Of a stretch of 64,000 nt of DNA, positions 12,890 through 21,782 are shown in pieces (position 1 is the stretch's first letter; each line of letters starts with the position of its first letter). The stretch lies in contig JAFEDU010000001.1 of the NCBI GenBank assembly GCA_018241425.1, forward strand, positions 1 to 64,000, written 5' to 3'. Origin of the DNA: Pseudomonadota bacterium. GTDB taxonomy: Bacteria > Pseudomonadota > Gammaproteobacteria > Steroidobacterales > Steroidobacteraceae. The translations under genes were made by a program, and so were the position numbers. A model generated the notes under the pieces. It did not search any database. It saw only the letters and a program-made list of their open reading frames with translations, and had not been told where the DNA came from.

Positions 12890-14485
12890 CTAGCCGCCAT
12901 CGGCGGGATGCTTCAGCTGACCGTAGACCAGCATCGAGAAATTGCCCAACTGCTCGGCACGTAAAGCGGGGGCAATCTTTCGGTCCGCGAGCACGGCGCA
13001 GTAGACGTCAGTCAGCCCGTTCACGATGCTGCTGCTGTCGAGGCTGGGAGCCGCCGCGTGTATTGCAGGGAGCAGCCTATCGATCTCGTCGAGCATGGTC
13101 ACATCGGTCATCGCCTCCAACCGTGAGCGCGCCGAGGTGCCCTGGAGGGCTGCGGCAAGCGGCGCCTGTGTGACCTTCGGACAGCCGGCCGGCGGGTTCC
13201 CGGCGAGCGTGGTTTGTGTGTCGGCGCGGATCTGGGCGACCAGGCCGGGCTCCGCGTTTGCGGGCGCCGCATTGCCGAATGAATTGCGCACGTAGTCGGC
13301 TGCCGCGGCGACTTCCTGGTCGGTCATGCCAGCACCGACCGCCGGCATCGGAGCCATGCCACGTTGTGCGGGCAATCCACCCAACACGACGCGGATGATG
13401 TTCTGGGCTCCGCCTGCGGACACCGCGCCGTTGCCAACGAGAGGCGGGATTTCGCCGCCGACTCCCTTGCCGGTGACACCATGGCAGGAGCCGCAGTAGC
13501 TTACGTAGGTCCCGCCCTCGGTGACGCGTCCCACTGGTGTGGCCGTGTCGGCGTACGTCTTGTGCGGCGGGACCGACTTCAGGTAGGCCGCGATTGCAAG
13601 CAGATCGGTGGCCGCAAGCTTGCTGGTGCTGCGCTGCACGACCTCCTGCATGGGCCCCAATACCACCCCGCCGTGCCGCGACGTTCCGGTCCTCAGAAAT
13701 CTCGCGATCTCGGCTTCGGACCACGAGCCAATCCCTTCGGCGCCGTCGGAAGTAATGTTCGGCGCGTACCACCCCTCTATCTGCCCGCCCTCGAGCCGTC
13801 CTGACCAGCGCGATCTGCCGGCGACGTTGTTGCGGTTATGACATTCCCCGCAATGTCCCAGGCCCTCGACCAGATAGGCGCCCCGGGCGATCTGCGGCGT
13901 GGCATACGAGGGCGGCGATGCCACGGGCTTGAAGAAGACGGTACGCCAGGCAAGCAAGCTGTCACGCATGCTCGCGGGCCAGGATAGCCGCAGAGGTGCC
14001 CTGGGCGAGCTCACTGCAGGCAGCGAGGCGAGGTATGCCCTCATGGCGACGGCATCATCCCGCGTCACCCGCGTGTACCAGGGGAAAGGAAACACGGGAT
14101 AGAGATACTCTCCCCGACGACCGATCCCCTCGTGCAGCGCACGGTAGAACTCCTCGTCAGTCCAGGCGCCGATCCCGGTTTTCAGGTCCGGAGTGATATT
14201 CGGCACTGACACCGCTCCGAAGGGAGTGGGCATGTAAAGGCCGCCCGCGAAGGGCTTGCCGCCGGGCTTGGTGTGACATGAAGCGCAGTCGCCCGCTGTC
14301 ACGAGGTATTTCCCGCGAGTCACGAGACCTGCCTGTGAATTGCGGGAAGCCGCGTGCGAAGGAGCGAACGCTCCGCAGGCCAACGCGAGTAGCACGAGTC
14401 CGGCAGTCCGTAGGCCCCAAGCCCACCGGTCCGGAGTAGTAGGCCGGTCAATCGAATAGTGTCGTGGCAATCCGTTTCCTTCCAA
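12890..14485 (-). CDS. Triple-haem c-type cytochrome (alcohol-dehydrogenase subunit type)
   Basis: Exported electron carrier of up to 531 residues. An N-terminal signal-like hydrophobic segment (about 28-46, ending S-H-A) is followed by three haem c sites: CASCH (67-71), CGECH (212-216) and CGSCH (331-335). This is the arrangement of the membrane cytochrome subunit of alcohol and gluconate dehydrogenases, which pass electrons to ubiquinone. A C-terminal extension of about 120 residues, with two further cysteines, lies beyond the third haem domain. There is no ATG: TTG 14485 opens the frame, but TTG 14470, preceded by GGAAGGA, is a better start. No flavin or quinoprotein dehydrogenase subunit is adjacent, so its electron donor is unknown. 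Confidence 0.85.
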   Translation of the reverse strand: MEGNGLPRHYSIDRPTTPDRWAWGLRTAGLVLLALACGAFAPSHAASRNSQAGLVTRGKYLVTAGDCASCHTKPGGKPFAGGLYMPTPFGAVSVPNITPDLKTGIGAWTDEEFYRALHEGIGRRGEYLYPVFPFPWYTRVTRDDAVAMRAYLASLPAVSSPRAPLRLSWPASMRDSLLAWRTVFFKPVASPPSYATPQIARGAYLVEGLGHCGECHNRNNVAGRSRWSGRLEGGQIEGWYAPNITSDGAEGIGSWSEAEIARFLRTGTSRHGGVVLGPMQEVVQRSTSKLAATDLLAIAAYLKSVPPHKTYADTATPVGRVTEGGTYVSYCGSCHGVTGKGVGGEIPPLVGNGAVSAGGAQNIIRVVLGGLPAQRGMAPMPAVGAGMTDQEVAAAADYVRNSFGNAAPANAEPGLVAQIRADTQTTLAGNPPAGCPKVTQAPLAAALQGTSARSRLEAMTDVTMLDEIDRLLPAIHAAAPSLDSSSIVNGLTDVYCAVLADRKIAPALRAEQLGNFSMLVYGQLKHPADGG

Positions 14486-14721
14486 TACGTTATTCCCGTC
14501 GACTCAGTGGCGTGCAGCGCCCGCTGCCCGCTTACGTTCTAGGCAGATAGGCGGCGCATCGCCGCGAGCCACCGTCCACATCCGGCGTCAGCCACGTCTG
14601 ACGTGCCGTGTTAGATCAGCCGTAGGTGCTCGCCGACCCCTCGAGCCGATGTTGGTTTACGGCGCCGGGGTCAACCGTCGGCGCATCCTTGACGCTGGAT
14701 TTGGTACAGGGGATGTAATCA
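14486..14721. other. Divergent intergenic region
   Basis: About 236 bases between the minus-strand cytochrome gene and the plus-strand lipoprotein gene. It must hold promoters for both, but no convincing -35/-10 pair, repeat or small gene was identified by eye. Confidence 0.5.
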
Positions 14722-15132
14722 ATGAAGCTCATCGTGATCAGCTCCTTGTTAGTCGGCCTGACCCTAGGCCTGTCGGGCTGCAACAAGGCCAAGTCGCCGG
14801 AGGACGTGCAGGCTGACGTCTCGAAGGCGGTAAGCGAGGCCCAGCAAAACAGCGCCAAGGCGGATGCGGACCGGCAGCAGGCCGAGACACAGGCCGCGGA
14901 TCAGTTGGCCAAGGACCAAGAGGCGGCTGCCCAGAAGGCTGCGGACTCCAGCGTGGCCGCGGTGACCGATGCGGCCATCACGGACGCCGAGGGGCAGAAC
15001 AAGGTGGCGCTTGCCAAGTGCGAAGCCCTAGAGGGCGATGCACAGAGGCAGTGCAAGGATGACGCGAACGCCCGGCTGGCGGCCGTGAAGGACCGCGCGA
15101 AGCAGGCCAAGAAAGGGCCCATCACTCCCTAG
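14722..15132 (+). CDS. Small lipoprotein with alanine-rich coiled coil
   Basis: Predicted lipoprotein of 136 residues. The signal peptide ends in the lipobox LSGC (lipidated Cys about residue 20), followed by a Lys/Ala/Gln/Asp-rich segment without prolines, with strong heptad character, probably a coiled coil. Two cysteines near residues 101 and 111 could form a disulfide. The Ala/Gln/Lys composition recalls Lpp-like or entericidin-like envelope proteins, but no family is recognised. The next gene starts about 100 bases downstream on the same strand. Confidence 0.7.
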   Translation: MKLIVISSLLVGLTLGLSGCNKAKSPEDVQADVSKAVSEAQQNSAKADADRQQAETQAADQLAKDQEAAAQKAADSSVAAVTDAAITDAEGQNKVALAKCEALEGDAQRQCKDDANARLAAVKDRAKQAKKGPITP

Positions 15133-15235
15133 CCGTTAGATCCGCCCTGAGCCGGTCGCGGGCGTACGCCCACGGCCGGGCTTTGGCCTGCGCCTCTGCA
15201 TCGATCGGGTCTGCGGAAGGTGGGATACTTTCGCG

Positions 15236-16648
15236 ATGAAACACTCTGTCCATCTTCTGCTGATCGTAGCTGGCCTCGTGAGCGCGGTAGCCCAGGGAGA
15301 AACGCGGGGCGACTGGCCGATGTTCGGCGGGAACCCGCAAAGCACGAGTGCGAACCCGGTGGCGACCGGTATTTCGGCGGCCAACGTCACGCAGCTCGCG
15401 CGGCGGCAGGTGGCGCTGGACGGGACGGTCGATGCCAGTGCGATCTTCCTGGAGGGAGTCGAGGTCGGTGGGGCACGGCACGATGCGATATTCGTCACCA
15501 CGACTTACGGCAAGACGATCGCCATCGATGCCGGAAGTGGCGCGGTGCTGTGGGAATTTACGCCTCCCGGATACTCATCGCTGGCCGGCAGCCGCCAGAT
15601 CACGAATTCGACGCCCGCCGCAGATGGCGACCGGCGCTTCATCTACGCGGCATCTCCCGATGGCTACGTCCAGAAGCTGTCGATCGGCGACGGCCAGCCT
15701 GCATGGCGTGCCTCCCTGACGAAGCTCGCCCTGCGCGAGAAGATCGCCTCACCCCTCAAGTTCGTGGAAGGCCGCGTGGTGGCTGTCACCGCGGGTTACA
15801 TCGGGGACCGGCCGCCGTACCAGGGGCACGTTGCCGTCCTCGACGGCAAGACCGGGCAGCTTCTGCAGGTGTGGAACTCCCTTTGCAGCAACCGCAGCGG
15901 GCTCCTGGAACCGGACTCCTGCCCGGAGAGCCAGTCCGCCATCTGGGGCCGCGCCGGGGCGGTGATCGACCCGGACAGCGGGGCGATATTTGTCGCAACG
16001 GGAAACGGGACCTGGAACGGCACCATCCACTGGGGCGACGCCCTGGTGCAGCTCGATGCCGGAGCCACGAAGATCACCGGTAACTACACGCCCGAGAACA
16101 CCGCCCAGCTGCAGGCGCGCGACCTTGACCTCGGCTCCACTTCCCCGGTGCTACTCGAAGGGGACCTTATCGCCCAGGGCGGCAAGGACGGCAAGATCCG
16201 CCTGCTCAGCCGTGCCGCGATCTCGGGATCCTCGCCCCACAAGGGTGGTGAGCTGCAGGTTGTGTCGACGCCCAGTGGCACCGACCTCTTCAGCCAGCCC
16301 GTCGTGTGGCAGCACGACGGGGCGACCTGGATGTTCGCGGCCGACAACGGGGGCACCGCGGCCTGGGTGGTCGAGAATTCGCGCCTGAAGGAGAAGTGGC
16401 GGAATTCCACCGGCGGCACGAGCCCCTTCGAGGCGGACGGACTCCTTTATGTCTACGCGCGCTCGGGAGGGCTCAACGTATACGAGGCCGCATCCGGCAA
16501 GCGACTTGCGACCTTACCCTGTGGCGCGGGTCACTGGAACAGTCCGATCGTCGTGCGGGGCAGGGTCATCCTCCCGGAAGGCAATGCCAACGAACATGCG
16601 GTGAGCGGAGTCCTCGATATCTGGAGCCTTCCCGGCAAGGCAAATTGA
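15236..16648 (+). CDS. Exported PQQ-like beta-propeller protein
   Basis: Secreted protein of 470 residues with a signal peptide (cleavage near A-Q-G, about 20). Repeated blades carry the PQQ-repeat style D-x-x-(S/T)-G-x-x-(L/V)-W, for example DAGSGAVLWEF, DGKTGQLLQVW and YEAASGKRLATL. At this length it could form seven or eight blades. The adjacent-cysteine disulfide of methanol and alcohol quinoprotein dehydrogenases is not seen, and it is shorter than those enzymes. It may be a structural BamB-like propeller or a divergent oxidase. It faces away from the triple-haem cytochrome, so an electron-transfer link is possible but unproven. The next gene starts 50 bases downstream. Confidence 0.75.
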   Translation: MKHSVHLLLIVAGLVSAVAQGETRGDWPMFGGNPQSTSANPVATGISAANVTQLARRQVALDGTVDASAIFLEGVEVGGARHDAIFVTTTYGKTIAIDAGSGAVLWEFTPPGYSSLAGSRQITNSTPAADGDRRFIYAASPDGYVQKLSIGDGQPAWRASLTKLALREKIASPLKFVEGRVVAVTAGYIGDRPPYQGHVAVLDGKTGQLLQVWNSLCSNRSGLLEPDSCPESQSAIWGRAGAVIDPDSGAIFVATGNGTWNGTIHWGDALVQLDAGATKITGNYTPENTAQLQARDLDLGSTSPVLLEGDLIAQGGKDGKIRLLSRAAISGSSPHKGGELQVVSTPSGTDLFSQPVVWQHDGATWMFAADNGGTAAWVVENSRLKEKWRNSTGGTSPFEADGLLYVYARSGGLNVYEAASGKRLATLPCGAGHWNSPIVVRGRVILPEGNANEHAVSGVLDIWSLPGKAN

Positions 16649-16698
16649 CCAGCGCCGGCATGGTGCCCGCTTGCGTACCGCGGGTTATTGTTGAAGGG

Positions 16699-18582
16699 AT
16701 GCTCCGCCCCGGTTACTCGAGTTCGCGTCCGCTGCCGCGCCGTCTTTCGCGGCTCGTGCTGCTTGGTCTTGTCGCCGGCGCGCACGCGGGACCGACGCCC
16801 GCGGGCGCTCCGGATCCTCTCGCCGGCAGCTACGAGTACCTCGTCAGCTACCGCGCCACGCACAACGGCGCGCTCTACAAGCCCGCGGATGGGCCGTTCA
16901 AGGACCTCAGCCTTCCCTACAGCTTCGGCGACAGCGAGCGGTACTGGGGAGACTACGTTTGCCGGCAGCCCTCGACCTCGTGTGCCGTGGCGGACTACTA
17001 CGATCCGGCCGACTACGCCATCAAGGCGCGCCCGGGCGCGGGTGCGATCCTGCAGAGCGAGCGCATCAACGTCCACAACGGCACCAACATCTACGACGCC
17101 GCTACGTGGCAGATCGCAGTCATGTTGGGGTCAGTCGTTAATCATTACCCGAACCTGATCGACGCCGATCCCTACGAGCTCGCCTCCCACCAGGACGAGG
17201 TTCTGGGGCGGCTCCACAACGTCCGCGATGTTCCCACCGGCAGCCGCGCCACCACGGCCGGAGCGCTGTATCGCTACAACGGGACTTCGATCGCTGATCC
17301 GCGCCAGGCGTATGCATTCCGGATGACCGCGCCGCAGTGGCTGGTGCCTGACCCCCTGCAAGGACCCCGGTACGCCTCGGTCATCAGCGTGAGCGCACTT
17401 CCGGCGAACAACCCCCGCTACAAGCCGGGCCTCGTGTCCTGGAGCGACTGGAAGCCGATCACCGGGGACAATGCGTGGGCATTCCTGGTCGGGCCCCTGC
17501 AGGCGGCTTACCTCCAGTACCAGGTCCGGCTGCACGGGCAGTACGTGCCCTTCGCTTCGGTGCCCGTGCAGAACGCCCTCGCGGTGCTGCCGGCCTTCGC
17601 CGCCATGCAGTCGGCCTGCGGCGCGGTGTACTACGCCCCGAGCGGTACGCTCGAGAACGCGGCGGACGTCGCCGTCGACCGTGCGGACGTCTCCATCGAG
17701 AACAACCTGTCGCTGTTCGCAGGGCTCGGCATCCTGCGGGGGACGCTGGCCGCGGAGCTCGCGCGCGAGCCGTCGTTGAGCGCGGAGGATCGCCGGCGCC
17801 TAACCCAGGGGGTTGCGCTCATCGACACCATGCTCGCCGGCGGAGGCCTGCCGGGTGAGCGGAACACCCGTGGCCTGCGGGACTTCCTCCATCGTCACGC
17901 CTGGCGCGACGGCGAGTTCGTCCAGGCGGGCTTTGCGAATGAACCTGGCCGCGCGGAGGAGTGGCGCCCGGTCACCGAGCCACGCGCCGTCGACGTGAAC
18001 ACCTGGGGCGTGGCTGCACTGGGTGCGAAGCAGATCGACGACTGGTTCGGCGCCGGGGCGGCTTATCGCCTGTGGGAGTCGGTCAAGCGCTGGGGCGCCT
18101 ACGGCGAAGGACAGACCTTATATGGCGTTGGCTATTCCGATGCCGATGGCAACGGTCGCCTCGACGACGGCAGATATCGCTCAGGCGTGCTGTCCGCGGA
18201 GTGGACTGCCGGTGCGATCGTCGCGGTGCGCAACATGGCCGAGTACTACGGTGCGACCCCTAAGGGAGTCGATGCACCCCGTGCCCGGATCCTCGTCGTA
18301 GCGCTCAAGGCGGACGAGGAGGCCATGGTCGAGGGCCTCGAGCGCATGCGCTTCAGTCGCTATGTCGACGGGCACCTGACGGGGAAACCCGCGCACTACC
18401 CGGACCTCATCGTTGAGCCCACGAGCCCGATCCCCAGCGAGCCGTACCTGTATTCCAGCCGGCGCTACCGCATTCCCTTTGGCTGGTACGGGAACCCCCT
18501 GCCCAGTACGTCCTCGACCGCCTGGGCCATTCTTATCGCTGATCACTTCGATCCCTTCGGCTACCGGGGGCGGCCGAACTGA
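16699..18582 (+). CDS. Secreted protein of unknown function, possibly an alpha/alpha toroid
   Basis: Unrecognised protein of 627 residues from ATG 16699, which is preceded by GAAGGG. The basic N-terminus and hydrophobic segment ending A-H-A-G suggest export. The body has many aromatic and Trp-Gly clusters (VDVNTWGVAALGAKQIDDWF, SAEWTAGAIVAVRNMAEYYG) on amphipathic helices, as seen in (alpha/alpha)6 glycosidases and lyases. SDADGNGRLDDGRY resembles a calcium-binding DxDxNGxxDD loop. Cysteines are few (the pair CRQPSTSC near residue 90, one later). A polysaccharide-active or carbohydrate-binding role is a guess from these features only. It may be co-transcribed with the propeller gene. Confidence 0.65.
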   Translation: MLRPGYSSSRPLPRRLSRLVLLGLVAGAHAGPTPAGAPDPLAGSYEYLVSYRATHNGALYKPADGPFKDLSLPYSFGDSERYWGDYVCRQPSTSCAVADYYDPADYAIKARPGAGAILQSERINVHNGTNIYDAATWQIAVMLGSVVNHYPNLIDADPYELASHQDEVLGRLHNVRDVPTGSRATTAGALYRYNGTSIADPRQAYAFRMTAPQWLVPDPLQGPRYASVISVSALPANNPRYKPGLVSWSDWKPITGDNAWAFLVGPLQAAYLQYQVRLHGQYVPFASVPVQNALAVLPAFAAMQSACGAVYYAPSGTLENAADVAVDRADVSIENNLSLFAGLGILRGTLAAELAREPSLSAEDRRRLTQGVALIDTMLAGGGLPGERNTRGLRDFLHRHAWRDGEFVQAGFANEPGRAEEWRPVTEPRAVDVNTWGVAALGAKQIDDWFGAGAAYRLWESVKRWGAYGEGQTLYGVGYSDADGNGRLDDGRYRSGVLSAEWTAGAIVAVRNMAEYYGATPKGVDAPRARILVVALKADEEAMVEGLERMRFSRYVDGHLTGKPAHYPDLIVEPTSPIPSEPYLYSSRRYRIPFGWYGNPLPSTSSTAWAILIADHFDPFGYRGRPN

Positions 18583-18599
18583 GGTTTCTTGAGGTTTCT
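18580..18599 (+). repeat. Perfect 10-base tandem duplication after the stop codon
   Basis: TGAGGTTTCT occurs twice in direct succession; the first copy includes the stop codon of the upstream gene. It is probably a local slippage duplication without function. Confidence 0.6.
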
Positions 18600-18788
18600 G
18601 CTACGGATCTACCGGCGCGACTTCACCCGCTTGTAACCCCGCGGTAACGTAAATCCCACGTCTTCCCATGCTGATGCGTTGCATCACGGGCGTTCCCGGG
18701 CCGGCCATGACGCTGCTCCCCCTACTCCCCTCCTTTGCACGGGTGCGCGATTCGCGTTAGCGTGCGGGAAAACAAACGGAGTGGACCC

Positions 18789-19979
18789 ATGGGACGCAGA
18801 AGCTCTCGGTTCGCCATCTGTCTTACGGCGCTTGCATCAGGCCCCGCACTTTCCGCCGCAGCGGCTGCTCCCGCGGCGCCGCCGCCGTTCTTCATGGTCT
18901 GCGGTTCGGCCCCGGCCTTCCCGACGGTGTATTTCAGCGGCGTCGTGCAGACGCAGCCGGCCTCGGCGCAGCAGGTCCGCAACGACTTCACCGCCTACCT
19001 GACCCAGCAGTACGCCTACAAAGGACCGGTCGGCTGCGTGCCGGCGAACAGCCTCGTCAATGCGCAGAAGGTGATCACGACGCAGGGGACCGTGCTGCGC
19101 AACGCCAAGAAGAACGTCGTGGAGACCGGCTGGTCCGAGGGCGGCGCTTCGGTCATGGCGCGGATCGGGGCCGCCCTGGCACCGGCAGCGGCCGCGGTGC
19201 CGGCGGCAACCGCGGCTGCGGCTCCGTCGGTCAAGGCCACGACACCCGGGAGAGCCACCGCGCCCGGCAGTGCCGCGGGGACTCCGGCATCCGCCACCGC
19301 GGGCGGGTCATCCGGCTCCGACCTCGCGAGTACGCTCGGCAGTATCTTCGGGACCTCGGCCTGCAGCGGGAGTGCCGGCGGCGCGGGCGCGAAGGGCGGT
19401 GCAGGCAAGGGTGGTGGTGGCGCCTCGGGCGATGCCGCAGGCGGAAGCGGCGGCTGCCAGAGTCCGTATTCCCAGGTGTCCGGCACGCTCACGACGCTCT
19501 TCGGTAACTCGGGCGGCGGCGGCGGTACGAACGCCAAGGCGTCCAGGGATGGCGTGCACCCGGGGGCCGTCGCCGCCGACCCGCAGCAGGGCCTCGGTTC
19601 AGCGGAGGCGCAGTCGACCAAGCTCGTGGTCTACGGCTGCGGTCGACACGACACCCAGGTCGCTTGTGTCACCGACCTCACGAACGAGAACCAGAAGGAG
19701 TCCCTCGTGGTGAGCGATGTCTGGAAGGACGCGTTCATCGTCGATGACCGCGGCGACCGCCACCCGCGCAGCAAGGGCGTCTTCCTGAACATCGATGGCG
19801 AGCAGCGCTCGCAGCTGGACATCGGCTACGGAAAGACCGCGCGCTTCGTCCTGATGTTCGATGACGTGCCCGCGAAGGTTCAGACCGTGACGCTGCGCTC
19901 GGCCGGCGGCGTCCTGGACGTCGAGGACATCAGCCTTGCGGCCGCAGGCGGCGGCGCCGGGGCTTCACAGGCGCGCTAG
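18789..19979 (+). CDS. Secreted protein with Gly/Ala-rich low-complexity centre
   Basis: Unrecognised exported protein of 396 residues. The signal peptide (MGRRSSRFAICLTALASG...) leads into an N-terminal globular part of about 110 residues with two cysteines. A long Ala/Gly/Thr/Ser-rich low-complexity region follows (roughly 130-265, including a poly-Gly/Lys block). A C-terminal domain of about 120 residues begins STKLVVYGCGRHDTQVACVTDL and is predicted to be beta-rich. The layout, two folded ends joined by a flexible linker, is typical of envelope or surface proteins. ATG 18789 is preferred over the upstream ATG 18735 because it starts the signal peptide and follows CGGAG. Confidence 0.65.
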   Translation: MGRRSSRFAICLTALASGPALSAAAAAPAAPPPFFMVCGSAPAFPTVYFSGVVQTQPASAQQVRNDFTAYLTQQYAYKGPVGCVPANSLVNAQKVITTQGTVLRNAKKNVVETGWSEGGASVMARIGAALAPAAAAVPAATAAAAPSVKATTPGRATAPGSAAGTPASATAGGSSGSDLASTLGSIFGTSACSGSAGGAGAKGGAGKGGGGASGDAAGGSGGCQSPYSQVSGTLTTLFGNSGGGGGTNAKASRDGVHPGAVAADPQQGLGSAEAQSTKLVVYGCGRHDTQVACVTDLTNENQKESLVVSDVWKDAFIVDDRGDRHPRSKGVFLNIDGEQRSQLDIGYGKTARFVLMFDDVPAKVQTVTLRSAGGVLDVEDISLAAAGGGAGASQAR

Positions 19980-20081
19980 CCTCGGGCCCCTGGTGGGCGA
20001 CACCGCCTGCGGCTTGGCGCCGATCCGCTGCCCTTCTAAGATGAGGCGCAGTGAGGTTCCGCCGCCAGGCCCGGAGTCCCG

Positions 20082-20423
20082 ATGAGAACTGCCGCGATCG
20101 TGTGTGCGCTCCTGTGCGCCGTGCCCGCCATCGGGACGGCCGAGGAATTCCGCTGCGGGGAGTACCTCGTGTCCGCCGACCTTTCGGTGAGCGAGCTGCT
20201 GCGCAAGTGCGGCCAGCCCACGTCCAAGAAGGTGTCCGTCGACGACGTGCGCGCCCACGTGGGTCCCCGCGGCGAGGTGGGCACGGAGAAGGTCGGGACC
20301 ACCCGCACCGAGGTCTGGCGCTACGACCGCGGCCCGCGCGCGCTCGCGATGATCGTCACCATCGTCGACGGCACCATACAAAAGATCGAGAACTCGAACG
20401 TCGATCCCTCCACCTCAGACTGA
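20082..20423 (+). CDS. DUF2845 family periplasmic protein
   Basis: Exported protein of 113 residues with a signal peptide (cleavage near G-T-A-E, about 20). The core has FRCGEYLVSADLSVSELLRKCGQPT and ends in VDGTIQKIEN, the pattern of DUF2845 proteins, a small domain of unknown function found in proteobacterial periplasms. Its two cysteines (CG...KCG) are conserved in the family. Its last nine bases overlap the end of the convergent MFS gene. Confidence 0.75.
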   Translation: MRTAAIVCALLCAVPAIGTAEEFRCGEYLVSADLSVSELLRKCGQPTSKKVSVDDVRAHVGPRGEVGTEKVGTTRTEVWRYDRGPRALAMIVTIVDGTIQKIENSNVDPSTSD

Positions 20424-21680
20424 GCGGTCCTTGCCGGTCTTGACCGGGGCGGTCTCGGGCAGCTGGAAGAGAGCGACGAGCCCGATCAGGACGCCCGCCA
20501 GCATGTACCACGCCGGTACCAGCGGGTTGCCCGTGGCGCGGATGAGCCAGGCCACCATGAACTGCGCCGAGCCGCCGAACATCGAGATGGCCACCGCGTA
20601 CACGATTGCGATACCCGCGGACCGTACCCGCCGGGGCAGGGACTCGGTGATCGCGACGATGATGGTAGCCGAGGACAGCGTGGAGATCGCCGCGAGGAAG
20701 CCGCACACGGCGTAGAGGGCTGCGGCGGTCCTCAGGCGGTCGAGCATCCAGAAGGCGGGGAACACCGCGAGCGCCAGCACGATCCAGGGCAGGATGAGCA
20801 CAGGCTTGCGGCCGAAGCGGTCCGACAGCCAGCCCCCCAGCGGATCGCAGATCACCCCGCCCAGCCCGATCACGGCCGTGGCCCCGAAAGCCAGGGTGGA
20901 CGGCATGCCCAGCGTGACGCTCGCGTAGGTCGTCATGTACTCGAGCACGTAGTTGGTCGTGGTCGCCGTTCCCAGGAGCACGAGACCCAGGACGATGAAG
21001 CGCGTGGGGCGGGCCTGGTCGGCGCCCACCTGCGGCTCGGGTCCGCCGTGGAGGGTCTCCGCCAGCGTGCGCCGGAGCACCAGCCCGAACGGGACGATCA
21101 CCGCGCCGACCAGCAGCGCCACGCGCCAGCCCCAGCGGTCGAGCGCAGCTTCATCAAGCGTGCTCGCGAGTCCGACGCCGATGAGGCCCGCGATGAATAC
21201 CGCGAGATCCGCGCTGGTGGCCTGGAGCGAGACGTACAGGCCCCGGCGCCGCGGCGGCGCGGCCTCCATGAGGAATGCCGTACTGGGTCCCACCTCGCCC
21301 CCGAGTGCGAAGCCCTGCACCAGACGGAGCGTGATGGCGAGGATGGGCGCGGCGATCCCGATGGTGGCGTAGGAGGGTATGAGCGGCAGCCCGATGACCC
21401 CGATACCGATCAGCCAGAACGACAGCAGCATTGCGGGCTTGCGGCCGGCACGGTCCGCGTAGCGCCCGATGACCAGCGCCCCGAGCGGCCGCGTGAGGAA
21501 CCCGACGCCGAAGGTGGCGAGGGAGGAGAGCAGGCTCACCCCGGGCGTGTCGGAGGGAAAGAAGGTGCGCCCGATCTGGGATGCAAAGAACGCGTAGGTG
21601 ACGAAGTCATAGAACTCGAGGCCGTTGCCCAGGACAACGGCGAGCACCTGGCGCTTCTTGAGTATCGGGGTCGCTTCCAT
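20415..21680 (-). CDS. MFS transporter, metabolite:H+ symporter (MHS) type
   Basis: Inner-membrane carrier of 421 residues with twelve predicted helices. Family features are NGLEFYDFVTYAFFA in helix 1, the loop 2-3 signature IGRYADRAGRKPAML, FALGGEVGPSTAFLMEAAP in helix 4-5, and GGWLSDRFGRKPVL in the loop between helices 8 and 9. MHS members import organic acids such as citrate, shikimate, proline/betaine or 2-oxoglutarate; the substrate here cannot be told. ATG 21680 is chosen (M-E-A-T-P) because the longer reading adds 30 non-conserved residues. It is convergent with the DUF2845 gene and divergent from the methyltransferase. Confidence 0.88.
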   Translation of the reverse strand: MEATPILKKRQVLAVVLGNGLEFYDFVTYAFFASQIGRTFFPSDTPGVSLLSSLATFGVGFLTRPLGALVIGRYADRAGRKPAMLLSFWLIGIGVIGLPLIPSYATIGIAAPILAITLRLVQGFALGGEVGPSTAFLMEAAPPRRRGLYVSLQATSADLAVFIAGLIGVGLASTLDEAALDRWGWRVALLVGAVIVPFGLVLRRTLAETLHGGPEPQVGADQARPTRFIVLGLVLLGTATTTNYVLEYMTTYASVTLGMPSTLAFGATAVIGLGGVICDPLGGWLSDRFGRKPVLILPWIVLALAVFPAFWMLDRLRTAAALYAVCGFLAAISTLSSATIIVAITESLPRRVRSAGIAIVYAVAISMFGGSAQFMVAWLIRATGNPLVPAWYMLAGVLIGLVALFQLPETAPVKTGKDRSV

Positions 21681-21782
21681 CGTCCGGCTCTTATTGTCGG
21701 CCCACAGTATGCCTGTCCCGGCGATAGGCAACGGTGCCGGCGGCATGGCAGATTGGGATCCCCGGGGCATCGCGGTGGACGT

